This document shows, piece by piece, positions 55,678-64,000 of a stretch of DNA of 64,000 nucleotides (position 1 is its first letter; each line of letters starts with the position of its first letter). Under the pieces are notes generated by a model, which saw only the letters and a list, made by a program, of their open reading frames with translations, made no database searches and was not told where the DNA came from. This DNA is from Chondrus crispus (taxonomy: Eukaryota; Rhodophyta; Florideophyceae; Gigartinales; Gigartinaceae), in NCBI RefSeq assembly GCF_000350225.1, contig NW_005178982.1:188699-252698 (forward strand), read 5' to 3'. Made by a program: the position numbers and the translations under genes.

Positions 55678-56670
55678 GTACATGGCCCTCTCTGTCTACT
55701 CTCGCAAACCTGAAGGTAACGGTACCCGAAGGGTACTGTTACAGGGCTTTGTACTGTACTACTGTACTGTACAGTCATCCCTTGATTGAAGGAACCTTGT
55801 GTAAGGAATTCCTTGTTAAAAGACGTCCGAGGGCGTCCACCATGCCCGTGGTATCATTTTTGACCGTACCAGAGCCATTACTTCAATCTCTTGATGTAAG
55901 GAAAATTCAGTATAAATCCGATTCCAGAAAGCGTCATACAAATGCCTTTAATGTCACATTTACACTTTCAATAAGGAATCTACTGTACTACTGTAATACT
56001 GATGGACAAGCCCCTGCAGTCCCTTGAAGCTCCCACTACTGGCGTAAAAGTCATGTTTGTGCGTCGCGAGTCGCGACGCACACGCGACTCGCGAGTGGTG
56101 GTTTGGGTTTGGGGTCCGGTTGTCTTTTTATTTTTTCTCTAAATTATTCACCTGTGCGTGTCTTTCTCACTCAGGGCCTCCACCCTTCCTTCCACGTTTG
56201 ATAGCCGCCAAGCTTCCACTTGGAAGCTTGCGCGGAACAACAAAGAAACCCTTGAAATTTCAACTAAAATCTAGTGCTAAAAATCAAACGTTAATCATGC
56301 CTCACACAGCGAGAGCAGCCTTACTAAACTCACGATGTGCCCACAACGCAGCGACAATCCGCTCAACAGCCGCCTTCTTCTTTGACGAGCATAGGAAATC
56401 GCTCCACCCTGAGTGCCTCTTTCCGCGAAGAAGTCACACGAACATTCCTTCACGGAAGAACAAGCGAAAGCACATCAGCTCACCCTACTGACCCACACGA
56501 ACGTCGCCACTGTTTCCGCTTTCGTCGACAACGACAAGAGTGCCACGCGCTGAACGCGGCCTTCAACCTTCGCGTCCCTGTTTTTCTAACAGCCAGTGCC
56601 GTTCTCACGCATAACACACTCTTAACACACTCCGCACCTCACCAACTTGTCTTTTGCTATTCACAAAAAA

Positions 56671-59600
56671 ATGCAGGAAAGCTTCCGGCAAGAGACGGGA
56701 CCAAGTAGAAGACGGCGAGAGAGACGGTCTCCCGATGTGTTCATAAGCCATGCTGGCCCAGACAAGCTATTCATCGCACGTCCCCTTTCCGAGAAATTGC
56801 AAGCTCAAGGTTTAAATTGCTTCCTCGACAAAATCTCGATGGAGCCCGGGGACTGCGGACGGGATGAAATGACGAAGGCTATGGAGTCTGCGAAGGTCGG
56901 TGTTTTCATTCTTTCTCCCGAGTTTGCAGCTCGAAAATGGACAATGAGGGAACTGCGGTGCTTCCTGCGCCGACGCAGAGAAGCGATAAGCAGTGGGATG
57001 CCGCCACCGACACTGATGCCGGTGTTTTACAGATTAACTATTCGTGAATGCAGAGAGTTGGAGCCCAATCGGTACTCGGATGATGAAGGAAATAATATTT
57101 TTCAAGTTGAGAAGTTTTTTAGCGAGGAACGACAGCGCGAAGCGAGCACGGATACGGTGATGAGAGAGCTACAAGAGTTGGCAGATATCACTGGAATAGA
57201 AAATAACGAAAACGCAACGAACCTGCTGGAAGATGAATTCAGCCATGATGCAAGGGAACATCTTGTGAAACGAGTATCTCGGTGGGTGAAAAAGAAAAGT
57301 GAGGAGCAAGAAGCCGACCGCTTTCATTATTCCACGAGGGATAGGGAGCTGCGTCAGATTGGGGAGCGGGTTGCTTTCGAGCCAAGAGAGACAGAAGGGA
57401 AAGAAGCACTTGACGCAGTGCGATCTATGGAGCTGTATGAGCGCGCCATCGAGAATGGTGAGGACGTCGTTGCGATGTTTAATCTCGGTCTTTTGCTCTC
57501 AGAAGGTGCCGAAGGAGTAGAGCGCAACGCGGTGAGATCAGTGGAGCTGTATGAGCGCGCTATCGAGAAGGGTGAGAACGTCGATGCCATGGTTAACCTC
57601 GGTAATTTGCTGAGACAAGGTGGCGAAGGAGTAGAGCGTAACGCGGTGCGATCAGTGGAGCTGTATGAGCGCGCTATCGAGAAGGGTGACCACGTCGTTG
57701 CGATGCTTAACCTCGGTGTTTTGCTCCAAGAAGGTGGCCAAGGAGTAGAGCGTGACGCGGTGCGATCAGTGGAGCTGTATGAGCGCGCTATCGAGAAGGG
57801 TGAGAACGTCATGGCGATGAATAACCTCGGTAATTTGCTGAGACAAGGTGGCGAAGGAGTAGAGCGTAACGTGGTGCGATCAGTGGAGCTGTATGAGCGC
57901 GCTATCGAGAAGGGTGACCACGTCCTTGCGATGTTTAACTTCGGTGTTTTGCTCCAAGAAGGTGGCGAAGGAGTAGAGCGTAACGCGGTGCGATCAGTGG
58001 AGCTGTATGAGCGCGCTATCGAGAAGGGTGACCACGTCGATGCCATGAATAACCTCGGTTTTTTGCTCCAACAAGGTGCCGAAGGAGTAGAGCGTAACGC
58101 GGTTCGATCAGTGGAGCTGTATGAGCGCGCTATCGAGAAGGGTGAGAACGTCGGTGCCATGGTTAACCTCGGTTTTTTGCTGAGACAAGGTGGCGAAGGA
58201 GTAGAGCGTAACGTGGTGCGATCAGTGGAGCTGTATGAGCGCGCTATCGAGAAGGGTGAGAACGTCGATGCCATGAATAACCTCGGTAATTTGCTCCAAC
58301 AAGCCGAAGGAGTAGAGCGCAACGCGGTGCGATCAGTGGAGCTGTATGAGCGCGCTATCGAGAAGGGTGACCACGTCGGTGCCATGGTTAACCTCGGTAA
58401 TTTGCTGAAACAAGGTGGCGAAGGAGTAGAGCGTAACGTGGTGCGATCAGTGGAGCTGTATGAGCGCGCTATCGAGAAGGGTGAGAACGTCGATGCCATG
58501 GTTAACCTCGGTGTTTGGCTCCAACAAGGTGGCGAAGGAGTAGAGCGTGACGCGGTGCGATCAGTGGAGCTGTATGAGCGCGCTATCGAGAAGGGTGACC
58601 GCGTCGATGCCATGAATAACCTCGGTTATTTGCTGAGACAAGGTGCCGAAGGAGTAGAGCGTGACGCGGTGCGATCAGTGGAGCTGTATGAGCGCGCTAT
58701 CGAGAAGGGTGACCACGTCCTTGCGATGCTTAACCTCGGTGTTTGGCTCCAACAAGGTGGCGAAGGAGTAGAGCGTGACGCGGTGCGATCAGTGGAGCTG
58801 TATGAGCGCGCTATCGAGAAGGGTGAGGACGTCGATGCCATGAATAACCTCGGTTTTTTGCTCCAACAAGGTGCCGAAGGAGTAGAGCGCAACGCGGTGC
58901 GATCAGTGGAGCTGTATGAGCGCGCTATCGAGAAGGGTGAGAACGTCGATGCCATGGTTAACCTCGGTGATTTGCTCCAACAAGGTGCCCAAGGAGTAGA
59001 GCGTTACGCGGTGCGATCAGTGGAGCTGTATGAGCGCGCTATCGAGAAGGGTGAGGACGTCGATGCCATGAATAACCTCGGTTTTTTGCTCCAACAAGGT
59101 GGCGAAGGAGTAGAGCGTAACGCGGTTCGATCAGTGGAGCTGTATGAGCGCGCTATCGAGAAGGGTGACCACGTCTGTGCGATGTTTAATCTCGGTGTTT
59201 TGCTCCAACAAGGTGCCGAAGGAGTAGAGCGTAACGTGGTGCGATCAGTGGAGCTGTATGAGCGCGCTATCGAGAAGGGTGACCTCGTCGATGCCATGGT
59301 GAGACTCGGTCTTTTGCTCTCAGAAGGTGCCGAAGGAGTAGAGCGCAACGCGGTGAGATCAGTGGAGCTGTATGAACGCGCTATCGAGAAGGGTGAGGAC
59401 GTCGATGCCATGGTTAACCTCGGTAATTTGCTGAAACAAGGTGGCGAAGGAGTAGAGCGTGACGCGGTACGAGCTGTGGCACTGTATGATCGTGCAATGG
59501 CGGAAGGAAATTCCGGTAACGCGACTTGCAATCTTGCGATGATGTTGAGGGACGGAGCGGAAGGGGTGGAGCGCAATGCGGTGCGTGCGGTGGAGCTGTT

Positions 59601-59817
59601 TGAGATGGACATCAAGGAACGGAAGCAGAGCAAGTCAATGGTGTGTCTTGGAAACATGATGCGAGACGGGGCGGACGGGGTGGCCCGCGACACGGATCGA
59701 GCGATACAGTTGTACGAGATGGCGGTCGAGAAAGACAACAACGCGGAGGCGGTAGCCCAACTTGCGGCGTTGCAGCGGGACAGATCAGACGGCAGTACGC
59801 GGGACGAGGGTGAGTGA
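56671..59817 (+). CDS. TIR-Sel1 repeat protein, gene 3 (21 repeats), recombinant
   Basis: 1,048 aa from MQESFRQ. TIR about 20-190 with DVFISHAGPDK and Glu94. Residues 1 to about 123 match the NLR gene (RERRSPDV, LFIARPLSEKL, RLTIREC), then from about residue 136 onward it matches TIR-Sel1 gene 2 (NRYSDDEG, GIENNENATNLLEDEF). Linker FHYSTRDRELRQIG is the NB-ARC remnant. Residues 248-1044: twenty-one repeats (18 near-identical, 3 diverged); repeat 8 is one residue short (LLQQAEGVER). It ends DGSTRDEGE at a TGA, without the hydrophobic tail of genes 1 and 2, because this copy has the empty insertion site. RsmG copy 3 follows. Intact frame. The first Sel1 repeat has IENGED in place of IEKGED. Confidence 0.85.
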   Translation: MQESFRQETGPSRRRRERRSPDVFISHAGPDKLFIARPLSEKLQAQGLNCFLDKISMEPGDCGRDEMTKAMESAKVGVFILSPEFAARKWTMRELRCFLRRRREAISSGMPPPTLMPVFYRLTIRECRELEPNRYSDDEGNNIFQVEKFFSEERQREASTDTVMRELQELADITGIENNENATNLLEDEFSHDAREHLVKRVSRWVKKKSEEQEADRFHYSTRDRELRQIGERVAFEPRETEGKEALDAVRSMELYERAIENGEDVVAMFNLGLLLSEGAEGVERNAVRSVELYERAIEKGENVDAMVNLGNLLRQGGEGVERNAVRSVELYERAIEKGDHVVAMLNLGVLLQEGGQGVERDAVRSVELYERAIEKGENVMAMNNLGNLLRQGGEGVERNVVRSVELYERAIEKGDHVLAMFNFGVLLQEGGEGVERNAVRSVELYERAIEKGDHVDAMNNLGFLLQQGAEGVERNAVRSVELYERAIEKGENVGAMVNLGFLLRQGGEGVERNVVRSVELYERAIEKGENVDAMNNLGNLLQQAEGVERNAVRSVELYERAIEKGDHVGAMVNLGNLLKQGGEGVERNVVRSVELYERAIEKGENVDAMVNLGVWLQQGGEGVERDAVRSVELYERAIEKGDRVDAMNNLGYLLRQGAEGVERDAVRSVELYERAIEKGDHVLAMLNLGVWLQQGGEGVERDAVRSVELYERAIEKGEDVDAMNNLGFLLQQGAEGVERNAVRSVELYERAIEKGENVDAMVNLGDLLQQGAQGVERYAVRSVELYERAIEKGEDVDAMNNLGFLLQQGGEGVERNAVRSVELYERAIEKGDHVCAMFNLGVLLQQGAEGVERNVVRSVELYERAIEKGDLVDAMVRLGLLLSEGAEGVERNAVRSVELYERAIEKGEDVDAMVNLGNLLKQGGEGVERDAVRAVALYDRAMAEGNSGNATCNLAMMLRDGAEGVERNAVRAVELFEMDIKERKQSKSMVCLGNMMRDGADGVARDTDRAIQLYEMAVEKDNNAEAVAQLAALQRDRSDGSTRDEGE
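59796..59802. other. Empty insertion site, TACGCGG
   Basis: Single copy of the 7-bp sequence that is duplicated around the 293-bp insertion in genes 1 and 2. Confidence 0.8.
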
Positions 59818-59885
59818 GAAGTTCTCACGCCCCCGCCTTCCCCCGCCTTCTCTGTTCTCACTGAGAACAGAGGAAGGCGGGGGCG
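59812..59885. repeat. Inverted repeat created at the 3' end of gene 3
   Basis: CGCCCCCGCCTTC and TCTGTTCTCA are followed by the reverse-complement AACAGAGGAAGGCGGGGGCG. Genes 1 and 2 lack the left arm. The extra sequence introduces the TGA that ends gene 3. Confidence 0.65.
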
Positions 59886-60110
59886 GGATGGAAGGCGAGG
59901 GCAGTGTCGGGAGAGGTACAGTACCACATGGATAGGCGGCGTAATGTAACACATTTTTGGTGTAATTGTTTTGGTTGTAATTATTATGGTTGTAATTATT
60001 ATTAAAATATTAAAATATTATATATTATATATGACAACAGTAACACGTGTATTATAGTGCATTCGTCATCGCCGCGAGGGCCTTCTCCTTCAGCCGGAGA
60101 GGAAGACAGG

Positions 60111-60186
60111 CAAAAGGGAGGACGACAGGCAAAAGGGAGGACGACAGGCAAAAGGGAGGACGACAGGCAAAAGGGAGGACGACGGA
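60111..60186. repeat. 19-bp tandem repeat, 4 units
   Basis: Units start at 60111, 60130, 60149 and 60168. Counterpart arrays have 3 (26900) and 1 (44441) units. Confidence 0.85.
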
Positions 60187-60634
60187 GCGGGACGGCAGAG
60201 TTGTGGGCGAATCTCCGAAACCTGTGGCCAACGGCGACTCGGTGTTAATCGAAAACACTCATCTGTACGCTAACGGTACTCCGTTTCCGGTACTCCGTTT
60301 CCAGTAAAGGCAGAGCAGCCGACTTTCCTTACCCGAAAGCACAGCACGGGTCGCCCAGTTTAGCAGATCCCACAGTCGGCCTCCGACTGCTCTGCCGCAC
60401 CGGCTTGCCGCTCGCCTCGTGACCGTGACCGCAGCAGCCTCAAGCAGGGAAAAGCAATATAACATCCTTAACACCGCGTGGCAACACTCCCGCCGACGCC
60501 CCCCAAAATCGGGTCCCTACCCACAGATCCTTCTCGATCTCATTGCAGATATTTCGAACCTCCACGCCCGCCGCCCCCACGCACACCATCCTCGTCTACA
60601 TGTCTACATGGCTCCGTGACCCACCCCCTGCCGC

Positions 60635-61518
60635 ATGGCTTTCGCCGTCTCGCCGCCGACCCGGCGCGCCCGTCACGTGCCGCGATCTGCATGCCGGGCG
60701 CGGCCGCTGCGGCGCGTGGCGCTGCGCGGCTGCGCGACGCAGCAAAACATCGCCCCCGCGCACGCAGTGCTGCGCCGCGCGGCCCACTCGCAGGGCCTGG
60801 ACGTGGCGCGGCTCAACACCCTCGTGCGGCTCACGGATCTGCTGCTGAGCGAGAGCAAGCGGTACAACCTCACGGCGATCCGCACGCGCGATGCCGTGCT
60901 TCTTAAGCACGTCGTGGACGCGCTGAGCCTGCTACCGGCGCTGGATGCGGAGGCCGCGGCCGCTGCCACCGGGCTGCGCGTCGTCGATGTCGGCACGGGT
61001 GCGGGGTTACCGGGGCTCGTCCTGGCCATCGCGAGGCCGCAGTGGGACGTTGCGCTGCTCGAGGCCGCGCGCAAGAAGACGCGCTTCCACGACATCGTGG
61101 AACGCGAGCTGGCCCTGCCCAACGTGACGTCCGTGTGGGGGAGGGCGGAGGAGGTCGGGCAGAGTAAGATGCATCGGGGACGGTATGACGCGGTCGTGGC
61201 ACGGTGGTTGGCGGAAATGCGCGTTTGCTGCGGACTGTGCGTGCCGCTGGCAAAGGGGGCGGGGGTGCGTTTGTCACGCAAAAGAGCGTGGGCGCGGGCG
61301 CTGAGGAGATCGCCGCCGCGAAGAAGGCCATCAGAAGGCTGGGCGGGAAGGTGGAAGGTGTGCGCGAGGCGTGGCCGTGGGAGTGGATGCAGGGGCAGGG
61401 GGAAGAGGCGGAAGAGGTTGACGGAAGGAAGAAGTGTATTGTGGCTGTACGAAAGGTGAAGGCAACGCCAGTGGCGTTTCCGAGGTTGCCGGGGGTGCCG
61501 AAGAAGACGCCTTTGTGA
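60635..61518 (+). CDS. rsmG: RsmG-like methyltransferase, copy 3, frameshifted C-terminus
   Basis: Same gene as copies 1 and 2. Transit-like N-terminus, then YNLTAIRTRDAVLLKHVVDA, AdoMet site VVDVGTGAGLPGLVLA and LEAARKKTRFHDIV. The frame again changes in the G-run after CVPLAKG (about 61255-61265). The downstream part reads AFVTQKSVGAGAEEI and FPRLPGVPKKTPL to 61518, closest to the family consensus (V-x-Q-K). Without correction the first frame continues to 61459 with an Arg-rich tail. Because the downstream parts have stayed readable in all three copies, either the frameshift is recent relative to decay, or decoding restores it. Confidence 0.75.
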
Positions 61519-62098
61519 GATGGCGAACAGGTTTTCGAGGAGAGAAAGGCGTCGGGAGAACGGAGAGAGGAAAGATGTCGGTTGAGAGATGTGGCAGGGA
61601 ATAGGAGCGCGTGTTGGGTGAAAAGCACATCGAGCATTGCAAGGGGCGCACATGAATGTCGTGCGAGAAGAAGAGCGCAAGCGCGTTGCGAAAGGCACAG
61701 TTCGCTATGGAAATATGACATACGAAGTAAGAAGTTGCAGAGCGGCCCCGATCGAGAGTTGTGACGGCATTGAGAATTGGTTTATCTCGAGACATTGTTT
61801 CGCTGCCGTTCCCCTCCTCCTTCGTGCCCCTCCTTTCGTACCAAGCAGCGGCCTGCCAAGTCTCTGCCATCCGACAACGTCCTTCCCTCTCCCTTTACGG
61901 AACGACGGCGTCGTCACTCGATCCAATGAAGAACACCGTCCCTGCAAGGGGCATTGGGTACCATGTGAGAGATAAGCACTAGTGCCATAAAACACTTGTC
62001 AGGCTCCGTCAAAATAATTACCAAATTGCCCCCTCGGGGAAGGGTACGACACGTAAAAAAAAAAGCTAAAAAAAAAGCTAAAAAAAAAGCGCTCGCAT
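61519..62098. other. Non-coding; end of duplication and simple repeats
   Basis: Duplicated DNA to 61982, then unrelated sequence with A-rich AGCTAAAAAAAA repeats at 62055-62092 and a (GT)n run at 62105-62118. No gene seen. Confidence 0.6.
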
Positions 62099-62404
62099 TT
62101 ACTTGTGTGTGTGTGTGTCTCTTCTCTCCCGCGTTTCCCGTGTCACAGAGTCTGCATAAAATTTACAAGGCCATGAGCGCCCTTCCCACGCGCCCGCACA
62201 TGTTTCGCTCGCTTGAGCCCCGCGACATCCGTGTTCCGCTAGAGCCTCGCTCGATTCCAAATACATGCGCATTTGCACGACGGTATGCAGCACATAGGGG
62301 TTGATGTTGGACAGACTAATGACCGGGTCCAGAGGCAGTCGACGCAAGTTGTTCCGCGAGATAGGTGCAATATCAGTCAATGTCTGGCATTGCATTCGCA
62401 GCAA
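62099..62404 (-). CDS. Hypothetical frame, possible exon
   Basis: A 101-residue minus-strand frame with LTDIAPISRNNLRRLPLDPV and NINPYVLHTVVQMRMYLES, a natural-looking amino-acid mix unlike the low-complexity frames around it. Its C-terminal half runs into simple repeats. No family recognised; it could be an exon or a retroelement remnant. Confidence 0.25.
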   Translation of the reverse strand: MLRMQCQTLTDIAPISRNNLRRLPLDPVISLSNINPYVLHTVVQMRMYLESSEALAEHGCRGAQASETCAGAWEGRSWPCKFYADSVTRETRERRDTHTHK

Positions 62405-62642
62405 ACGATCAAGATCCAGTTGTCAGAAGTGAAGACATAGATGTCGATATAGGTATGGAGAAGTCAGGGGCTCTAAAGACAAGAAGAAAGGAAAGTAAAG
62501 AAAAGGCTGGATCGCACTTGTGGAGGTTTCCTGTGAATTGGAGATTTGCACCACTCAAGTTGGGCTCCAGGCTTCCCCATACAATACCCTTGGGTACTGC
62601 TTTCCCTCCAGCGCAGTTCCACCCCGACATGTCCACCACGTA

Positions 62643-62679
62643 TCTCTCTCCTGTAACATGTTCAGTTACAGGAGAGAGA
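62643..62679. repeat. Perfect 15-bp inverted repeat
   Basis: TCTCTCTCCTGTAAC (62643-62657) and GTTACAGGAGAGAGA (62665-62679) with a 7-base loop. It lacks a T-run, so it does not look like a terminator. Confidence 0.8.
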
Positions 62680-64000
62680 CGACCGGGTGCGACGCGGCGG
62701 TGGAGGGGCGAATGAATTGTTCAATGACACGTGTGAAGAGCGGGGAGACAAGATATGGCGAGTAACGTGAGGAAAAGCGGGTGCTGCAGTCGTGCACGGC
62801 TGCTGCGTACAAGTATGTGTTGGCATGCTTTCCCTTTTGCAAGCGAGTGCGGGAGGTACTTACACGTGTACACAGCTCCACCGGTACTTAACACCGCCGT
62901 TGCTCGTCCCACAGTAAACACGACCAAGGTCTTTGAGTCGCGAGGCCGAGGGAATGTTGCATTTGAAGTGGACTAGTGCTTGCGGCGCTGTATGACGGGA
63001 CGGGGGCGGTCATTTGTCGGCGTGCGTCCGGGCGAAATATCTTGTCCTACCAATCGGTGCGGCGTTAGCCCGCGTCCGGCGGGCGGGGGGAATGGAAGCC
63101 GGGGGCTCTGCCGCCCTCCGGAGTGCGGCCGCGGAAGGGAGGTAGGGTATCTGCGCTCAGCTGGCGGCGGCTACGCACTCGCGCCGACGCGTCGCGCGGG
63201 TCGCGCGGATCGCGGGTGTGTTTCTGGCCAATCCGCCGGGCGCAAGGCGCTTCCCGCGCCCGTCATGCATTCGCGAGACGCTGCTGCGCGCGGCGCGTGA
63301 CTTGGCGGGGGCGGGTGCGCGGCGGGCCTGGCGGCGGGCGCGCGCGCGGGTTTGGGAAGCAGCGGCTGTGCAGGGGTGAGCGTGCTGACGCGGGCCGCGG
63401 CGGCGGGTCTCGAGGGCGATCTGGGAGGGGCGGCTAATCCCCGCTAATCCCCTAAGCGCGCCGCGTTCTCCCTGGTTGTAAGTAAGGTTTTTTATCATAC
63501 GCGATATGCACCGCGGCGCGCAGGGCTGCCGGCGGCCACGTGTGGCGGCCCGCGCGCCAGTGGAGGGCGTGTCAGGCCTTGTCGGCGCGGCGTCTGGCGA
63601 GCCGATTGGCGAGGTGGGCGCCCCGGCCCGCGCGAGCCGGGCGGACGCGGTCGCGAGATGGCGCGCGGGGCGGGGTGCCGGCGTGGGGCCGACGGGGAAG
63701 GGGAGAGGGTTGCCCGGGCCGGCGGGAGAGGGAGAGCGCACGGGTCGGAGGGGGCGCGGAGGCAGGGGCACACACGGAGGCGGAGGGACGGGGAGGGAGA
63801 CAGAGACAGAGACAGAGAGCTGACTAGCAGCACGGACAGAGGTGGCGTACGGAAGACACATGTGCGGACATCTTTTATTCTGGCAGGCGAGCGGGGGTGG
63901 GGGCCGTGAGAGAGGCGACTCGGCCGCTTGCGGAGGAGGTACGCGGGTCGGAAGGAGGATTCTAAACTATTAAACGGTGGGCGGCGGGGCGGGAAGGGAG
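62680..64000. other. GC-rich region without an identifiable gene
   Basis: From about 63000 very GC-rich with long frames on both strands (63157-63861 minus, 63506-63823 plus), all rich in Arg, Ala, Pro and Gly and without domains. A short GAGACA repeat lies at 63798-63820. It might be the edge or promoter (CpG-rich) of a gene beyond the window. Confidence 0.35.

Larger units (their letters stand above)
54427..56670 (+). promoter_or_regulatory. Type II upstream region of TIR-Sel1 gene 3 (unit B2)
   Basis: Matches 29365-31261 upstream of the NLR gene, with three length differences: a 112-bp insertion at 55258-55369, about 215 bp extra near 55765-55980, and a short palindromic expansion near 56058-56092. 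The leader before the ATG is the same as in the other TIR genes. Confidence 0.55.
57039..61982 (+). repeat. Segmental duplication unit A3 (3' part only)
   Basis: From inside the TIR coding region to 61982 the sequence follows A1/A2 (Sel1 array, RsmG copy, downstream DNA). Upstream of 57039 it follows B1. It ends at GATAAGCACTAG, earlier than A1 and A2. Confidence 0.85.

Noticed and set aside
22758..61982. Bacterial origin of the TIR-Sel1 and RsmG segments
   Set aside because: Nuclear transposons surround and interrupt the units, genes are widely spaced with no operon structure or ribosome-binding sites, and RsmG has a transit-like extension. Ancient bacterial ancestry of single domains remains possible.
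63157..63861. A 234-aa Arg/Ala/Pro-rich minus-strand frame
   Set aside because: Both strands are open in GC-rich DNA with no domain; open frames are expected by composition alone.

Overview
The window is nuclear DNA from a eukaryote. The best fit is a red alga or a similar alga with a compact, intron-poor genome. The evidence is a chromatin-remodelling actin-related protein relic (ARP5-like), chromodomain Ty3/gypsy retrotransposons, CACTA and pogo-type DNA transposons, long uninterrupted eukaryotic-style genes with a plant-type NB-ARC domain, and a nucleus-encoded copy of the bacterial/plastid rRNA methyltransferase RsmG with a basic N-terminal extension. The species assignment is inference. 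Nothing looks like a bacterial operon.

Layout. 1-1000: decayed ARP5-like gene. 1865-5655 (minus): CACTA/Tnp2-type transposase split by one frameshift, followed by a hairpin, a 35-bp tandem array and an AT-rich degenerate repeat field to about 7560. 7790-22560: a decayed chromovirus (plus strand) that carries a nearly complete second chromovirus (minus strand, 12051-21739, 668-bp LTRs, CTCCG target duplication) inserted into it. 22758-61982: a segmental-duplication cluster. This is the heart of the window.

The cluster holds four long paralogous TIR-domain genes, all on the plus strand: TIR-Sel1 genes at 23455, 41220 and 56671, and a TIR-NB-ARC-WD40 gene at 31262. A fragment of a second NB-ARC-WD40 gene lies at 39335-40232. 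Each TIR-Sel1 gene is followed by a copy of an RsmG-like methyltransferase, and all three copies carry the same frameshift. The TIR-Sel1 genes have 19, 17 and 21 Sel1-type 38-residue repeats, most of them almost identical except at a few hypervariable positions. Their TIR-to-repeat linker is a recognisable leftover of an NB-ARC domain, so they look like NLR genes that lost their NTPase and gained a repeat array. The third gene is a recombinant: its promoter and 5' half match the NB-ARC gene and its 3' half matches the second TIR-Sel1 gene, with the switch inside about 40 bp. A 293-bp insertion with a 7-bp target duplication replaced the C-terminus in two of the three TIR-Sel1 genes. Together this looks like a fast-evolving innate recognition (immune or allorecognition) locus built on TIR signalling with swappable repeat sensors.

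The remaining sequence contains a pogo/Tigger-like element at 46727-49802 (one stop codon in its transposase), related short inverted-repeat elements flanked by GTAC, foldback hairpins, and GC-rich or low-complexity stretches (49803-54425, 61983-64000) where I cannot identify a gene with confidence.
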